A stretch of 64,000 bases of DNA, taken from NCBI GenBank assembly GCA_035384965.1, contig DAOOJE010000008.1:1-64000 (forward strand). The letters run 5' to 3'. Both the position numbers and the translations under genes were made by a program. The notes beneath the pieces are model-generated. The model was not told the origin of the DNA, ran no database searches, and saw only the letters and a program-made list of their open reading frames with translations. Of this stretch, positions 16,626 through 24,496 are shown piece by piece (positions within the stretch are counted from its first letter, which is position 1; every line of letters starts with the position of its first letter). This stretch comes from JAAYVZ01 sp035384965 (GTDB lineage: Bacteria; Acidobacteriota; Thermoanaerobaculia; Thermoanaerobaculales; Thermoanaerobaculaceae).

Positions 16626-18497
16626 TCATCGTCCGGAGACCTCCGTGGACCAGATCCTGGCCTCGATGAAGACCCGCACGAGGTCGGGGTCGAGCATGCC
16701 CTGGCGCGCCTCGTCCTCGATGATCGCCAGCGCCCGCTCGGGCGGTACGGCCTTCTTGTAGGGCCGGTCCCCGGCCGCCAGGGCGTCGTAAATGTCCGAG
16801 ACGGTCATCATCCGGACCTCGGGCGGGATGCGCTCGCCCGGGAGCCGATTCGGATACCCCGAACCGTCGAGCTTCTCGTGGTGCCCGTAGGCGATCTCGG
16901 GTATGCGCCCGTACCGCTTCGGCCACGGGATCGTGAGCAGGAAGTCGTACGAGTGCACCACGTGCGATTCGATTTCCCGGCGCTCCTGCTCGTTGAGCGA
17001 GCCTTTCGGCACCGACAGCACCGCCAGCTCCTCCGGCAGCAGCAGCGGCAGCTCCTCGCCGTCGAGGCCCGAAAACCGCGCCTGCTCGACCTCCACGAGG
17101 AGGTGGCGCGTCTGCTGATTGAGCACCGCCGGCTCGTTGGCGCGCAGAATCGCGCCGAGATACGAGTCCATCTCGTGCCGTGACCGCTCGATCGCCTCCA
17201 CGACCCTTTCCATGTCCCGTGCGTTCGGGGGGCGTCCGTCCCGGCACAGCTCGTCGAGCAGTCGCCGGAGGATCGCCACCTCGTGAGCACGCCGGGCATG
17301 CCGGAAGCGCTCGTGGACCAGCTCGAGCCTCTCGGGGAAAAGCTTCTTGCCCTTGGTGAGCACGGCCTCGCGCACCCCGACCTTGCCGAAGTCGTGCAGC
17401 AAGCCGGCGTAGCGAAGCTGGGTGATCTCGTCCGGTGAGAAGCGCAACCCGCGATAGGCGGGTGGCGGCGCCTGCTCGATCGCCCGGGCCAGCCCCACCG
17501 TGTAGTGGGCCACGCGGAGCGAGTGGCCGGAGGTCGAGGGGTCGCGCTGCTCGATGGCCGTCACCGAGGCTCGCACGAAGCCCTCGAAGAGACTCTCGAT
17601 TTCCTTGACCAGCCTCGTGTTCTCGATGGCCACGGCGGCCTGGGCGGCGAGCGCGCGGAGGACCGCCACGTCGTCGTGCCCGAACGGCACCACGGCCGCG
17701 TCGGCCGCTGCCGCCGAGGTGATTCTGGCGCCGGGGTCGGCCTTGCGGTTGAGGAGCTGCAGCACGCCGATCACCTCGCCGGCCCGTGTGGCCATCGGCA
17801 CGGTGAGCAACGACCGGGTGTGGTAGCCGGTGGCGACGTCGAACTGGGGGTTGAAGCTGTATGGCACGTCGGGCGGCAGGTGGCGGACGTCCTCGACCCC
17901 GACCGGCTCGCCCGAGAGCGCCACGTACCCGGCAAACGACGTCCGGTCCACCGGCACGGTGAACGACGACAGACTGGTCGGCACCGAGTCGTTTTGCGAC
18001 AGCACGAAGCGGAGGGCGCGGATCCCCTCCCTCGACTCGATGAGGTAGAGCGAGCCGGCGTCGGCCGCTACCAGCTCGCGCGCCGTGGACAGGATGAGCG
18101 ACAGCAGCGTGTCGAGGTCGCGCTCCGCAGTCAGCGCAATGCCCACCCGCGCGAGATCGAGCTTGCGGTCGCGGGCGAGCTTCAGCTCGCGCTCGGTGTC
18201 CTCGAGCCTGGATCGCAGCCGCACCGCCTGCATCGCGGCGTCGAGGGCCGAGTCCAGGACCTCGGGCGGGACGACGGGGGGAAGGCGCAGGAACGGCCGC
18301 ACGTGCGCGGGGAGCACCCCGTCGCCAAGCACGACCCACACCCCGGCCGACAGCGCGCTCGTGGGCTGGGCGACCGCGGCGCCGGCGCTCGCCAGCACGA
18401 CGGCATCGGCGGGAACCGGGAGCCCCGGCTGCAGCAGCCGCTCGCGTCGGCCGCTGCGGCCCGCCAGGTCCGGCGACACCAGCAACGGGATGTCCAT
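16626..18497 (-). CDS. GAF and HD-GYP domain signalling protein
   Basis: The protein (about 623 residues from ATG 18497) has an N-terminal receiver-like segment (VSPDLAGRSGR to about 100), a coiled linker (RLEDTERELKLARD), a GAF domain (about 115-290, with SLYLIESREGI and LTVPMATRAGEVIGVLQLLNR), then an HD-GYP domain. The HD pair is in AGLLHDFGKVGV near residue 366 and the GYP motif in GYPNRLPGERIPPE near 547. HD-GYP enzymes hydrolyse cyclic di-GMP or cyclic GMP-AMP using two or three metals. A TTG codon at 18548 could extend the N-terminus by 17 residues, but ATG is preferred. The VWFA gene precedes it closely and the diheme lipoprotein follows. Confidence 0.85.
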   Translation of the reverse strand: MDIPLLVSPDLAGRSGRRERLLQPGLPVPADAVVLASAGAAVAQPTSALSAGVWVVLGDGVLPAHVRPFLRLPPVVPPEVLDSALDAAMQAVRLRSRLEDTERELKLARDRKLDLARVGIALTAERDLDTLLSLILSTARELVAADAGSLYLIESREGIRALRFVLSQNDSVPTSLSSFTVPVDRTSFAGYVALSGEPVGVEDVRHLPPDVPYSFNPQFDVATGYHTRSLLTVPMATRAGEVIGVLQLLNRKADPGARITSAAAADAAVVPFGHDDVAVLRALAAQAAVAIENTRLVKEIESLFEGFVRASVTAIEQRDPSTSGHSLRVAHYTVGLARAIEQAPPPAYRGLRFSPDEITQLRYAGLLHDFGKVGVREAVLTKGKKLFPERLELVHERFRHARRAHEVAILRRLLDELCRDGRPPNARDMERVVEAIERSRHEMDSYLGAILRANEPAVLNQQTRHLLVEVEQARFSGLDGEELPLLLPEELAVLSVPKGSLNEQERREIESHVVHSYDFLLTIPWPKRYGRIPEIAYGHHEKLDGSGYPNRLPGERIPPEVRMMTVSDIYDALAAGDRPYKKAVPPERALAIIEDEARQGMLDPDLVRVFIEARIWSTEVSGR

Positions 18498-18563
18498 CGC
18501 TTCGAGTATACCCGCCAGGCACGGCACGACCGCCACGCCAGGCGGCAACCCGGCAGCGTCCCG

Positions 18564-20309
18564 TCACCGCGCGGGGTAGTAGCCGGCCAGGGTGCGGGCC
18601 ACGAGTCCGTCGCCCTTGACCTCGACCGTCACCGAACGGAACTGGTCCCGGCTCTTGCTCGACGGCGACCGGTACGTCAGCAGGTACTGGCTGCGGAGTT
18701 GGGCATCGATGCGCGCGTACACCGACTCGAGGTCGCCGGATTTCGGCGCCTGGAAGTACTCGCCGCCGGTGGCCTCCGCCAGTTCGCGCAGGCGCCGCTT
18801 GACGAAGACGTCGAGCGCGGAGAGCTGGAAGCCGATCGGGAACACCGGCGTGCGGACAGTCTTGACGAAGCGCAACGCGACATCCCAGGCCGTGCGGGAG
18901 GTCGTGTCGTCGCCGTCGGTGAGGACCACGAGCGCCGACCGTCCGCGCCGGGTGCGGAACTGCTCGAGGCCGCGGACGATCGCGTCGTGCAGGGAGGTGC
19001 CTCCTTCCGGCACGAGCCGTTCCAGCGCCGGCGCGATCGCGCGCTTGTCGCCGCTCCAGCTCACCTTCACTTGTGGCTCGAACGAGAACGTCATCAGGAA
19101 GTAAGAGTCTTGCGGGCGCAGCAGGCGCTCGGCGAAGCCGGCCACGGCCCGGCGCACGGCCGGGAACGGTTCGACCATCGAGCCCGAGGTGTCCACGACG
19201 ATGCCCACGTTCAGCGGCAGGTCCGCGGTCGTCCCGAACGCCTCGATCGCCACGTCCTGCCCGTCCTCGAGGACCCGGAACGCCTCGCGCCCGAGGTGGC
19301 CGACCGGAGCCCCGGTGCGGTCGAAGACGTTGACGGGCAGCTCCACGACCTCCACCTCGACCTCGGCCTGGAACCCCTCCAGGCCCGCCACCCGCACCGC
19401 CTCGCCGCGCCTGCCGCCGGGGCCCTCCACCTCGGCCGAGAGGACCTTTGCCGCGGCAACCTCGGCGCTCGGCAGCCGGACCACGCACGGGCAGGACCGC
19501 CAGCGCGCGGCCGGGCGGTCGTCGAGCTTGAGCGTGACGCTCTCGGTGTCCTCGCCCCGGCCTACCGCCACCGTGATCGGGGTCGTGCCGGCGTCCATCG
19601 GGCCCACGAGCAGCTCCACCGCGATCTGCTGCGGCGGAGCGTTGAGCACGATGGCATCCTCGCCCAGGAGCTGCCCGTCGGCAGCGTACGCCTGGGCCGT
19701 GATGACCGTGCGACGGGCGACCGCGCCGAGGTTGACCGAGACCGTCCAGGGGGCCCGCCGTCTTTCGCCGAGCGGCTCGCCGTCGCGGGCGAACGCGACG
19801 CGGGCCGTCTGGGGACCTGCCTCGACCTCGAGCTGGAGCGCCCCGAGGCCGCCGCTGCGGGGCGGCGGCAGGAACCGCACCGCCCCCTCCGCGGGCGGCA
19901 GGGCGGCCAGTGCCACGGCTTCGGCGGGGGCGTCGGGCGCCGGCTCGAACGGCGTTTCGAGGAGCGCAATGCTCACCGGCCCGCTCCAGCGCCCAGAGGC
20001 GCCGCCCTCGAGCGCCTCGAGGAGCACCCGCACCTCGCCGTCGCCGGCCGGCCACTCGCGGTACACCATGGCGCTGCCATCACCGTCCATGCTCACCACA
20101 GAGGGCCGGGAATCCACGGTTTCTCCGGCACGCACGAGCGCGACCGAAAGCTTCACGCGTTCGCCGACGCGGGCGCGGTCCTCGGGCGCGACCTGCACGG
20201 CAACCCCGACGATCATGGCCTGGGGTCCCTTGCCGAGGCTTTCGACCTCGACCCGGAGGGCGACGGGCTGGGTGGCGGCGACGAGCAGGACGGCAGCGAG
20301 AGTCATCAT
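18564..20309 (-). CDS. VWFA domain protein of the acidobacterial VWFA-related type
   Basis: The protein (about 581 residues) starts MMTLAAVLLVAATQPVAL, a probable signal peptide, so it is exported. The N-terminal 330 residues are beta-rich repeats resembling Ig-like modules (VARLPSAEV, RVLEDGQDVAIEAFG). The von Willebrand A domain follows with an intact metal-ion site: DTSGSM near residue 373, then GGTSLHDAI and TDGDDTTS. The C-terminal part (QLRSQYLLTYRSP) matches the layout of VWFA-related proteins that are numerous in Acidobacteriota. Role is probably adhesion or protein-protein interaction in the periplasm or at the surface. It heads a minus-strand series with the HD-GYP protein and is divergent from hsp20. 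Confidence 0.8.
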   Translation of the reverse strand: MMTLAAVLLVAATQPVALRVEVESLGKGPQAMIVGVAVQVAPEDRARVGERVKLSVALVRAGETVDSRPSVVSMDGDGSAMVYREWPAGDGEVRVLLEALEGGASGRWSGPVSIALLETPFEPAPDAPAEAVALAALPPAEGAVRFLPPPRSGGLGALQLEVEAGPQTARVAFARDGEPLGERRRAPWTVSVNLGAVARRTVITAQAYAADGQLLGEDAIVLNAPPQQIAVELLVGPMDAGTTPITVAVGRGEDTESVTLKLDDRPAARWRSCPCVVRLPSAEVAAAKVLSAEVEGPGGRRGEAVRVAGLEGFQAEVEVEVVELPVNVFDRTGAPVGHLGREAFRVLEDGQDVAIEAFGTTADLPLNVGIVVDTSGSMVEPFPAVRRAVAGFAERLLRPQDSYFLMTFSFEPQVKVSWSGDKRAIAPALERLVPEGGTSLHDAIVRGLEQFRTRRGRSALVVLTDGDDTTSRTAWDVALRFVKTVRTPVFPIGFQLSALDVFVKRRLRELAEATGGEYFQAPKSGDLESVYARIDAQLRSQYLLTYRSPSSKSRDQFRSVTVEVKGDGLVARTLAGYYPAR

Positions 20310-20411
20310 GTGCGAACGATAGCGCGGTTTCCAGCCTGGGCATCGGGTACGAGGCGGGTCGGTGACATGCGTCGTATTGACTAAGATTTTGAACTCTAGT
20401 GATCCGAACCC

Positions 20412-20440
20412 TTGACATCGTGGCACTCATGTCCTATATT
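20412..20440 (+). promoter_or_regulatory. near-consensus sigma-70 promoter of hsp20 (TTGACA - 17 - TATATT)
   Basis: TTGACA at 20412-20417 is a perfect -35 box and TATATT at 20435-20440 a 5/6 -10 box, separated by exactly 17 bases. The region 20370-20450 is visibly more AT-rich than its surroundings. A half-site like GGCACTC lies in the spacer, but the inverted partner of a CIRCE operator is absent. Confidence 0.8.
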
Positions 20441-20487
20441 GCCCATCGAAAGCCGCACCGAGGCGGCGGAGGAAAGGAGAGCAGATC

Positions 20488-20943
20488 ATGACTGGCATCA
20501 TCCGTTGGGACCCCTTCCGTGAGATGGTCGGGTTGCAGGAGCGCATGAGCCGTCTCTTCGAGGAGGCCACCGGCCGCCGTCGCACGTCCGACGACTTCAT
20601 CACCGGTTCCTGGATTCCCTCGGTCGACGTGCGCGAGACCAAGGACGCGCTCGAGATCTCGGTCGAGGTGCCGGGCATCGAGCCCAAGGACGTCGAGGTC
20701 TCGGTCGAGAACGGCGTGCTCACGCTCAAGGGCAGCCGCAACTTCGAGAAGGCCGGCGAGGGCGAGACCTACCACCGCGTCGAGCGGTCGTACGGCGCCT
20801 TCGAGCGCTCGTTCACGCTGCCGACCAACGTCGACCCGGACCGTGTGAGCGCCGTGTACCGCCACGGCGTCCTGCATCTGACGCTCCCCAAGCGCGAGGA
20901 GGCCAAGCCCAAGTCGATCAGCATCAAGGTCGAGGACAAGTGA
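20488..20943 (+). CDS. small heat shock protein Hsp20 (alpha-crystallin family)
   Basis: The 151-residue protein starts MTGIIRWDPFREMVGLQERM, the WDPF motif of class A bacterial small heat shock proteins. An alpha-crystallin domain follows (about 45-140): VDVRETKDALEISVEVPG, then GVLTLKGSRN, then the closing VYRHGVLHLTLPK strand. A short tail carries SISIKVE, the I-x-I/V anchor used for oligomer assembly. It binds unfolding proteins without ATP. AAGGAG at 20474-20479 gives an ideal ribosome binding site. It is monocistronic: own strong promoter and terminator. Confidence 0.95.
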   Translation: MTGIIRWDPFREMVGLQERMSRLFEEATGRRRTSDDFITGSWIPSVDVRETKDALEISVEVPGIEPKDVEVSVENGVLTLKGSRNFEKAGEGETYHRVERSYGAFERSFTLPTNVDPDRVSAVYRHGVLHLTLPKREEAKPKSISIKVEDK

Positions 20944-20971
20944 TCCCCCTCTTTCCGCGTCCTCGCGACTC

Positions 20972-20998
20972 GCGCCGGCTCGTCCGGCGCTTTTTTTT
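20972..20998 (+). terminator. rho-independent terminator after hsp20
   Basis: GCGCCGG (20972-20978) pairs perfectly with CCGGCGC (20984-20990) around a 5-base loop and is followed by eight T residues (20991-20998). It ends the hsp20 transcript 29 bases after the stop codon and just before mutL. Confidence 0.9.
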
Positions 20999-21024
20999 CG
21001 CGCCCGCTCGTGTACCCTCCGTCC

Positions 21025-22713
21025 ATGCCCAGCATTCGTCTGCTGCCCGACGCGCTCATCAACCAGATCGCCGCCGGCGAGGTGGTCGAGCGGCCCGCTT
21101 CCGTGGTCAAGGAACTGGTCGAGAACGCTCTCGATGCCGGCGCCGGCCGGGTCGTGGTCCGCCTCGCCGCCGGCGGGCGCGATCTCGTGGAGGTCGAGGA
21201 CGACGGCACCGGCATGCAGCCCGACGACGCTCTCCTCGCCCTCGAGCGCCACGCCACCTCCAAGATCACACGCCCCGCGGATCTCGAGGCAATCCGGACG
21301 TTCGGGTTCCGCGGCGAGGCGCTGCCCTCGATCGCCGCCGCCTCGCGCCTGACCCTCGAGACGGCGGCCGAGGACGGCGCCGGCACGCGCGTGCGGGTCG
21401 AGTTCGGCCGCGTCCTCGCCAGCGAGCCGTGCGCGCGCCCGCGCGGCACCCGTGTCAGCGTCCGCGACCTCTTCGCCCAGCTTCCGGCCCGCCGCAAGTT
21501 CCTGCGCAGCGAAGCCACGGAGCTGCGCCACTCGCTCCTCGCCCTCTCGGCACTCGCCTTCGCCCACCCGGCCGTGACGTTCCGCCTCGATCACGGCAGC
21601 CGCACCCTGCTCGAGCTGCCAGCGGCCCGCGACGCCGCACGGCGGCTGCCGGACCTCGTGGGCGCCGAGCGCGCCCGCGCCGCCCGGCCGGTCCGGCATC
21701 AGGCCGGCGCTCTCGCCGTGGAAGGGTTTCTCGTGCCCTCGCGCACGGCCCGTGACATCGTCGTCGCGATCAACGGCCGCATCGTGCGCGATCGCCTCCT
21801 GACCGCCGCCATCAATCGTGCCTTGCGCGGCCCTTCCGGGGCGCTCGAGGCCGAGGCGTACCTCGACCTGCGCGTGCCGCCGGAGCAGGTGGACGTCAAC
21901 GTACACCCCACCAAGGCCGAGGTTCGGTTCGCCGACCCCGGCGCCGTGCTCGCGGCGCTCGCCCAGGCGCTGGCCGCCCCGCGCCACCGCCTGCACGAGC
22001 CGGCGCCGGTGCAGCGCATCGTCACGCTCGGCGCAGGATCCGAACGCCAGGCCCCTCTCCCCCTCTCGGACCAGCCCCACGCCCCCCAGCCGCCCCCCCG
22101 CATCGCGGAAGCTGCACCCGAGTGGCCCGCCGCGGCCGCTTCCCCTGCGGGGCTCGGGCGCTACATCGGCCAGTACCGCGAAACGTACCTGCTCGTCGAG
22201 GGCGACGAGGGGCTGCTCCTCGTCGACCAGCACGTGGCCCACGAGCGCGTCCTCTTCGAGGAGCTGCTCGCCAGCCAGGCGGCGCCTGTCGCGCAACGCC
22301 TGCTCTTGCCGGAGGTGGTGGACCTGCCCCCGCAGCTCGCGGCGCTCGCCGAGGAGGCCGCGCCGGAGCTAGCGCTCTTCGGCCTCGAGGTCGATGTGCT
22401 CTCCGGCTCCTCCCTCCGCGTGCTCGCCGTGCCGGCCAGCCTGCCCGCCACCGCTGCGGGTCCCCTGGTCGCCGCGCTGCTCGCCGACCTCGCCGAGCCC
22501 GCGGCCGCCGGGCCGCCGCTGCGCGAGCGCGCCGCCGCCTCGCTGGCCTGCCATGCTGCAATCAAGAAGAACCGGCCGCTCCCGCGTCCGGAAGCCGAGC
22601 ACCTGCTGGCCCGGCTCGCGGCGCTCGCGGACCCCAACCGCTGCCCGCACGGCCGCCCGATCATGCTGCGCCTGCCGCTCGCCGAGATCGAGCGCCGGAT
22701 CGGGAGGCGGTGA
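21025..22713 (+). CDS. mutL: DNA mismatch repair protein MutL
   Basis: MutL links MutS mismatch recognition to strand removal. The protein (562 residues from ATG 21025) has the GHKL ATPase motifs in order: VENALDAGA, DDGTGM, RHATSKI and TFGFRGEALPSI. The transducer domain follows (DLRVPPEQVDVNVHPTKAEV). A Pro-rich linker leads to the C-terminal dimerisation domain with DQHVAHERVLFE, ACHAAIKKNR and CPHGRPIMLRLPL. These fit the DQHA(X)2E(X)4E and CPHGRP metal-site motifs of endonuclease-type MutL, with Val for Ala in the first. An upstream in-frame ATG adds five residues (MYPPS) before the conserved start. The start lies just downstream of the hsp20 terminator. mutS is 1.8 kb further on, opposite strand. 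Confidence 0.95.
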   Translation: MPSIRLLPDALINQIAAGEVVERPASVVKELVENALDAGAGRVVVRLAAGGRDLVEVEDDGTGMQPDDALLALERHATSKITRPADLEAIRTFGFRGEALPSIAAASRLTLETAAEDGAGTRVRVEFGRVLASEPCARPRGTRVSVRDLFAQLPARRKFLRSEATELRHSLLALSALAFAHPAVTFRLDHGSRTLLELPAARDAARRLPDLVGAERARAARPVRHQAGALAVEGFLVPSRTARDIVVAINGRIVRDRLLTAAINRALRGPSGALEAEAYLDLRVPPEQVDVNVHPTKAEVRFADPGAVLAALAQALAAPRHRLHEPAPVQRIVTLGAGSERQAPLPLSDQPHAPQPPPRIAEAAPEWPAAAASPAGLGRYIGQYRETYLLVEGDEGLLLVDQHVAHERVLFEELLASQAAPVAQRLLLPEVVDLPPQLAALAEEAAPELALFGLEVDVLSGSSLRVLAVPASLPATAAGPLVAALLADLAEPAAAGPPLRERAAASLACHAAIKKNRPLPRPEAEHLLARLAALADPNRCPHGRPIMLRLPLAEIERRIGRR

Positions 22714-22780
22714 GCGTCCTGCCCGGCGAGGAGGGACACGCCTGTCTGTGCCCGTCCGCTCGCCGCGGATTCGGCCAGGG

Positions 22781-23458
22781 CTACCGCGCGTACGAGGTCG
22801 GGTCGGGGACACCGGCCTCGGCGAAGCCGGCGCGGCGGAGTCGACAGGCGTCGCACGCGCCGCAGTGGACGGCGGGCGCCGGCGGGTCGTAGCACGAGAG
22901 CGTGGCGGCGTAGTCCACGCCGAGGGCGGTCCCCAGCCGGACGATGCCTGCCTTCGAGAGGTGCAGCAGCGGCGCGTGGATCTCGAACCGCCCCCCGGCT
23001 GCGCCGAACCGCGTGCCGAGCCGGGCGACCTCGGCGAAGGCGTGCAGGAACTCGGGCCGGCAGTCGGGGTAGCCCGAGTAGTCCTGGGCGTTGACGCCGA
23101 GCACGAGGTCGCGCGCCCCGACGACCTCGGCGAGGCCGGCCAGCAACGCCAGGAACACCGTATTGCGCGCCGGCACGTAGGTGACCGGCACGTCGGCGCC
23201 GATTTCCGGGCGGTCTTTCGGCACCTCGAGGTCGGCGGTGAGGGCGGAACCGCCGATCGCTCTCAGGTCCACCCGGAGGACGCGGTGATCGCGAACCCCG
23301 AGGCTGGCCGCAACGCGACGCGCTGCCTGCAGCTCCGCCGCCTGCCGCTGGCCGTAGTCGACCGACAGCGCCGTCACCTCGAAACCGGCCCCGCGCGCCC
23401 ACGCCGCCGCGGTGGCTGAGTCGAGCCCGCCCGACAGCAACACGGCCGCGCGCCTCAC
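22781..23458 (-). CDS. queC: 7-cyano-7-deazaguanine synthase
   Basis: QueC converts 7-carboxy-7-deazaguanine, ammonia and ATP to preQ0 in queuosine synthesis. The 225-residue protein has the PP-loop ATP motif LLSGGLDSATAA at the N-terminus, the family stretch VPARNTVFLALLAG and a C-terminal zinc site of four cysteines in SCYDPPAPAVHCGACDAC. The start is GTG at 23458: it overlaps the stop of the upstream glycosidase gene as GTGA, and the SGG motif then sits at the usual distance. No other queuosine gene is nearby. It converges with mutL across a 67-base gap. Confidence 0.95.
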   Translation of the reverse strand: MRRAAVLLSGGLDSATAAAWARGAGFEVTALSVDYGQRQAAELQAARRVAASLGVRDHRVLRVDLRAIGGSALTADLEVPKDRPEIGADVPVTYVPARNTVFLALLAGLAEVVGARDLVLGVNAQDYSGYPDCRPEFLHAFAEVARLGTRFGAAGGRFEIHAPLLHLSKAGIVRLGTALGVDYAATLSCYDPPAPAVHCGACDACRLRRAGFAEAGVPDPTSYAR

Positions 23459-24456
23459 GCACCCACCCCCGCCAGCTCCCGCGCCCTCGCAGCCCGCGCC
23501 AGGACCTCGCCCCATTCGACGGCCGGCGCCCCGCCCCGCCCGTACGCCGCCAGCCGCCGCCCGGCCGCCCGCAGGGCCGCGGCCAGCTCCGGATCGTCGT
23601 CGGCCCGGCCGCGCACCGCCTCGACCACCGCTCGCCGCATCGCCAGGGCGTTGCAAACCAGCACCTGGTGGCACCCCGCACCGAGCGCCGCGGCCGCACG
23701 CTCCGGCAGCGAGCCGAAGCGGCCGAGCGCTCCCATTTCGAGGTCATCCGCGATCACCGGGCCGCACGGACACCCGGCCAGGCGCCCCACGAGCGTCCGG
23801 GACAGGGAAGCCGGGGCGTACGCCTCGCCGAGCGACGGCGCCATCGCGTGCGCCACCATCACCGCCCGTCCCGGCGCAGTCAGCCGCTGGAACACCCCCT
23901 CATCGGCCGCGGCCGTCTCGCCGAGTTCCGGCAGCGCGTGGTGCGAGTCGACCGGACCGGAGCCGAGCCCCGGGTAGTGCTTGAGGCACGTCGCGACGCC
24001 GAACCGCTCGATCCCCGCCAGGTACCGGCTCGCCGCCTGCACCACCGCCGCGGGGGAAGTCCCCAGGCACCGGCCTTCGCCTCCCACGTAACCGCCCCGG
24101 TCGACGTCCACGACCGGCGCGAAGTCGACATCGATCGCGAAGTGCGCGCAGGCGGCCCCGAGCGCGTCGCCGAGCGCCGCCACCGCCTCGGCGCCGGCGG
24201 CGGCCGCCCGGGCCGGCGCCGGCAGCTCCCCGATGAGACATCTGAGCCTGTTGACGCGCCCACCCTCGAGGTCGATCGCCACATACGGCCGTCCGGGCAG
24301 CTCGTGCAGCGCCGCCACCAGCTCGGCGAGCTGCTCGCGGTCGCGGACGTTGCGGGCGAAGAGCACGATCCCGCCCGGCGCCAGTTCCGCGAGCTCCCGC
24401 CGCTCGTCGGCGTCGAGCTCGTGCCCGCGCACGCCGCATGCGAGCCACCCGCTCAT
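23455..24456 (-). CDS. glycoside hydrolase family 3 (NagZ-like beta-N-acetylhexosaminidase)
   Basis: NagZ removes GlcNAc from 1,6-anhydromuropeptides during wall recycling. This 333-residue protein shows the GH3 barrel: GGIVLFARNV, YVAIDLEGGRVNRL, VDFAPVVDV and the KHYPGLG...VDSHHALP segment. The nucleophile is the Asp in VIADDLEMGAL. In NagZ the segment reads KHFPGHG...DSH and the His of DSH works with Asp in acid/base catalysis; the DSH is kept here but PGHG is PGLG. That one change may alter activity or only substrate handling. A GGGAGGAAGG ribosome binding site precedes the ATG. It overlaps queC by four bases and lies 40 bases after mutS, probably one transcript. Confidence 0.85.
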   Translation of the reverse strand: MSGWLACGVRGHELDADERRELAELAPGGIVLFARNVRDREQLAELVAALHELPGRPYVAIDLEGGRVNRLRCLIGELPAPARAAAAGAEAVAALGDALGAACAHFAIDVDFAPVVDVDRGGYVGGEGRCLGTSPAAVVQAASRYLAGIERFGVATCLKHYPGLGSGPVDSHHALPELGETAAADEGVFQRLTAPGRAVMVAHAMAPSLGEAYAPASLSRTLVGRLAGCPCGPVIADDLEMGALGRFGSLPERAAAALGAGCHQVLVCNALAMRRAVVEAVRGRADDDPELAAALRAAGRRLAAYGRGGAPAVEWGEVLARAARARELAGVGA

Positions 24457-24496
24457 GGCCTTCCTCCCTGCCAGGCGGGAGCCCCCTCCCCTGTCT

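Noticed and set aside
16300..20055. 1251-codon minus-strand open frame covering the VWFA and HD-GYP genes
   Set aside because: Only its last 96 codons (the diheme lipoprotein) look like protein; the rest is a shifted-frame shadow of the real genes.
20421..20440. Possible CIRCE operator (GGCACTC) in the hsp20 promoter
   Set aside because: Only one half-site; the sequence 9 bases downstream (ATTGCCCAT) does not complement it.
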